Origin: Thermodesulfovibrio sp.
GTDB taxonomy: Bacteria > Nitrospirota > Thermodesulfovibrionia > Thermodesulfovibrionales > JdFR-85
Reading direction: 5' to 3'
Assembly: GCA_027016675.1 (NCBI GenBank)
Contig: JALUSH010000033.1
Span: forward strand, 1 to 6,089
DNA: 6,089 bases
Shown: positions 6,074 through 6,089 of the stretch, piece by piece
Position numbering within the stretch: position 1 is the first letter of the stretch
Layout: the number at the start of each line of letters is the position of its first letter
Position numbers and translations under genes: made by a program
The notes under the pieces: model-generated
Database searches by the model: none
Told to the model about the DNA's origin: nothing
Seen by the model: the letters and a program-made list of their open reading frames with translations, nothing else

Positions 6074-6089
6074 GGTTCAAGGATTCAAG
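6074..6089. repeat. Two tandem near-identical 8-base units at the window edge
   Basis: GGTTCAAG is followed directly by GATTCAAG, one base different, ending at the last base of the window. It may be the beginning of a longer tandem array that continues outside. With two units only, chance cannot be excluded. Confidence 0.35.

Noticed and set aside
1..6089. tRNA, rRNA, CRISPR array, insertion sequence or phage signs
   Set aside because: I found no cloverleaf with conserved TTCRA context, no regularly spaced repeats, no transposase or integrase, and no target-site duplications.

Overview
The window is a moderately AT-rich bacterial chromosomal segment with AGGAGG-type ribosome binding sites and tight gene packing. 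Gene content (an ACT-domain malic enzyme, LysE-, MFS- and TauE-type exporters) would fit an anaerobic or metabolically versatile Gram-negative such as a Nitrospirota or Desulfobacterota lineage. That placement is a guess from style only; no marker gene is present.

Left part (1-3038, minus strand): an apparent three-gene operon read right to left. An ACT-domain malic enzyme comes first, then a LysE/RhtB-type small exporter, then a major facilitator superfamily (MFS) transporter that runs off the left edge. Both junctions are ATGA overlaps (1632-1635 and 991-994), so the three genes are probably translationally coupled. The operon joins malate-to-pyruvate conversion to two membrane exporters of unknown substrate.

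Middle (3039-4837): a 125-bp divergent intergenic region with several small dyads separates the operon from a single plus-strand gene for a 557-residue protein of no family I can name. It is an internal tandem duplication. Each half carries, in the right order, residues resembling a protein-kinase/WaaP-like fold: a beta-strand Lys, a Glu-rich helix, an Asp loop with His at +5, and a DFG-like motif. In the second half both presumed catalytic Asp residues are Asn, which suggests one kinase-like domain fused to a degenerate copy. This is the most interesting item in the window.

Right part (4838-6089): a short convergent spacer holds a 9-bp inverted repeat whose loop can fold into two further mini-stems; it is possibly a shared terminator. 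Next, on the minus strand, is a TauE/SafE-family permease with a TTG start, a strong Shine-Dalgarno sequence and a near-consensus sigma-70 promoter. The last ~150 bases are non-coding and hold a perfect 12-bp hairpin and a short tandem repeat cut by the window end.
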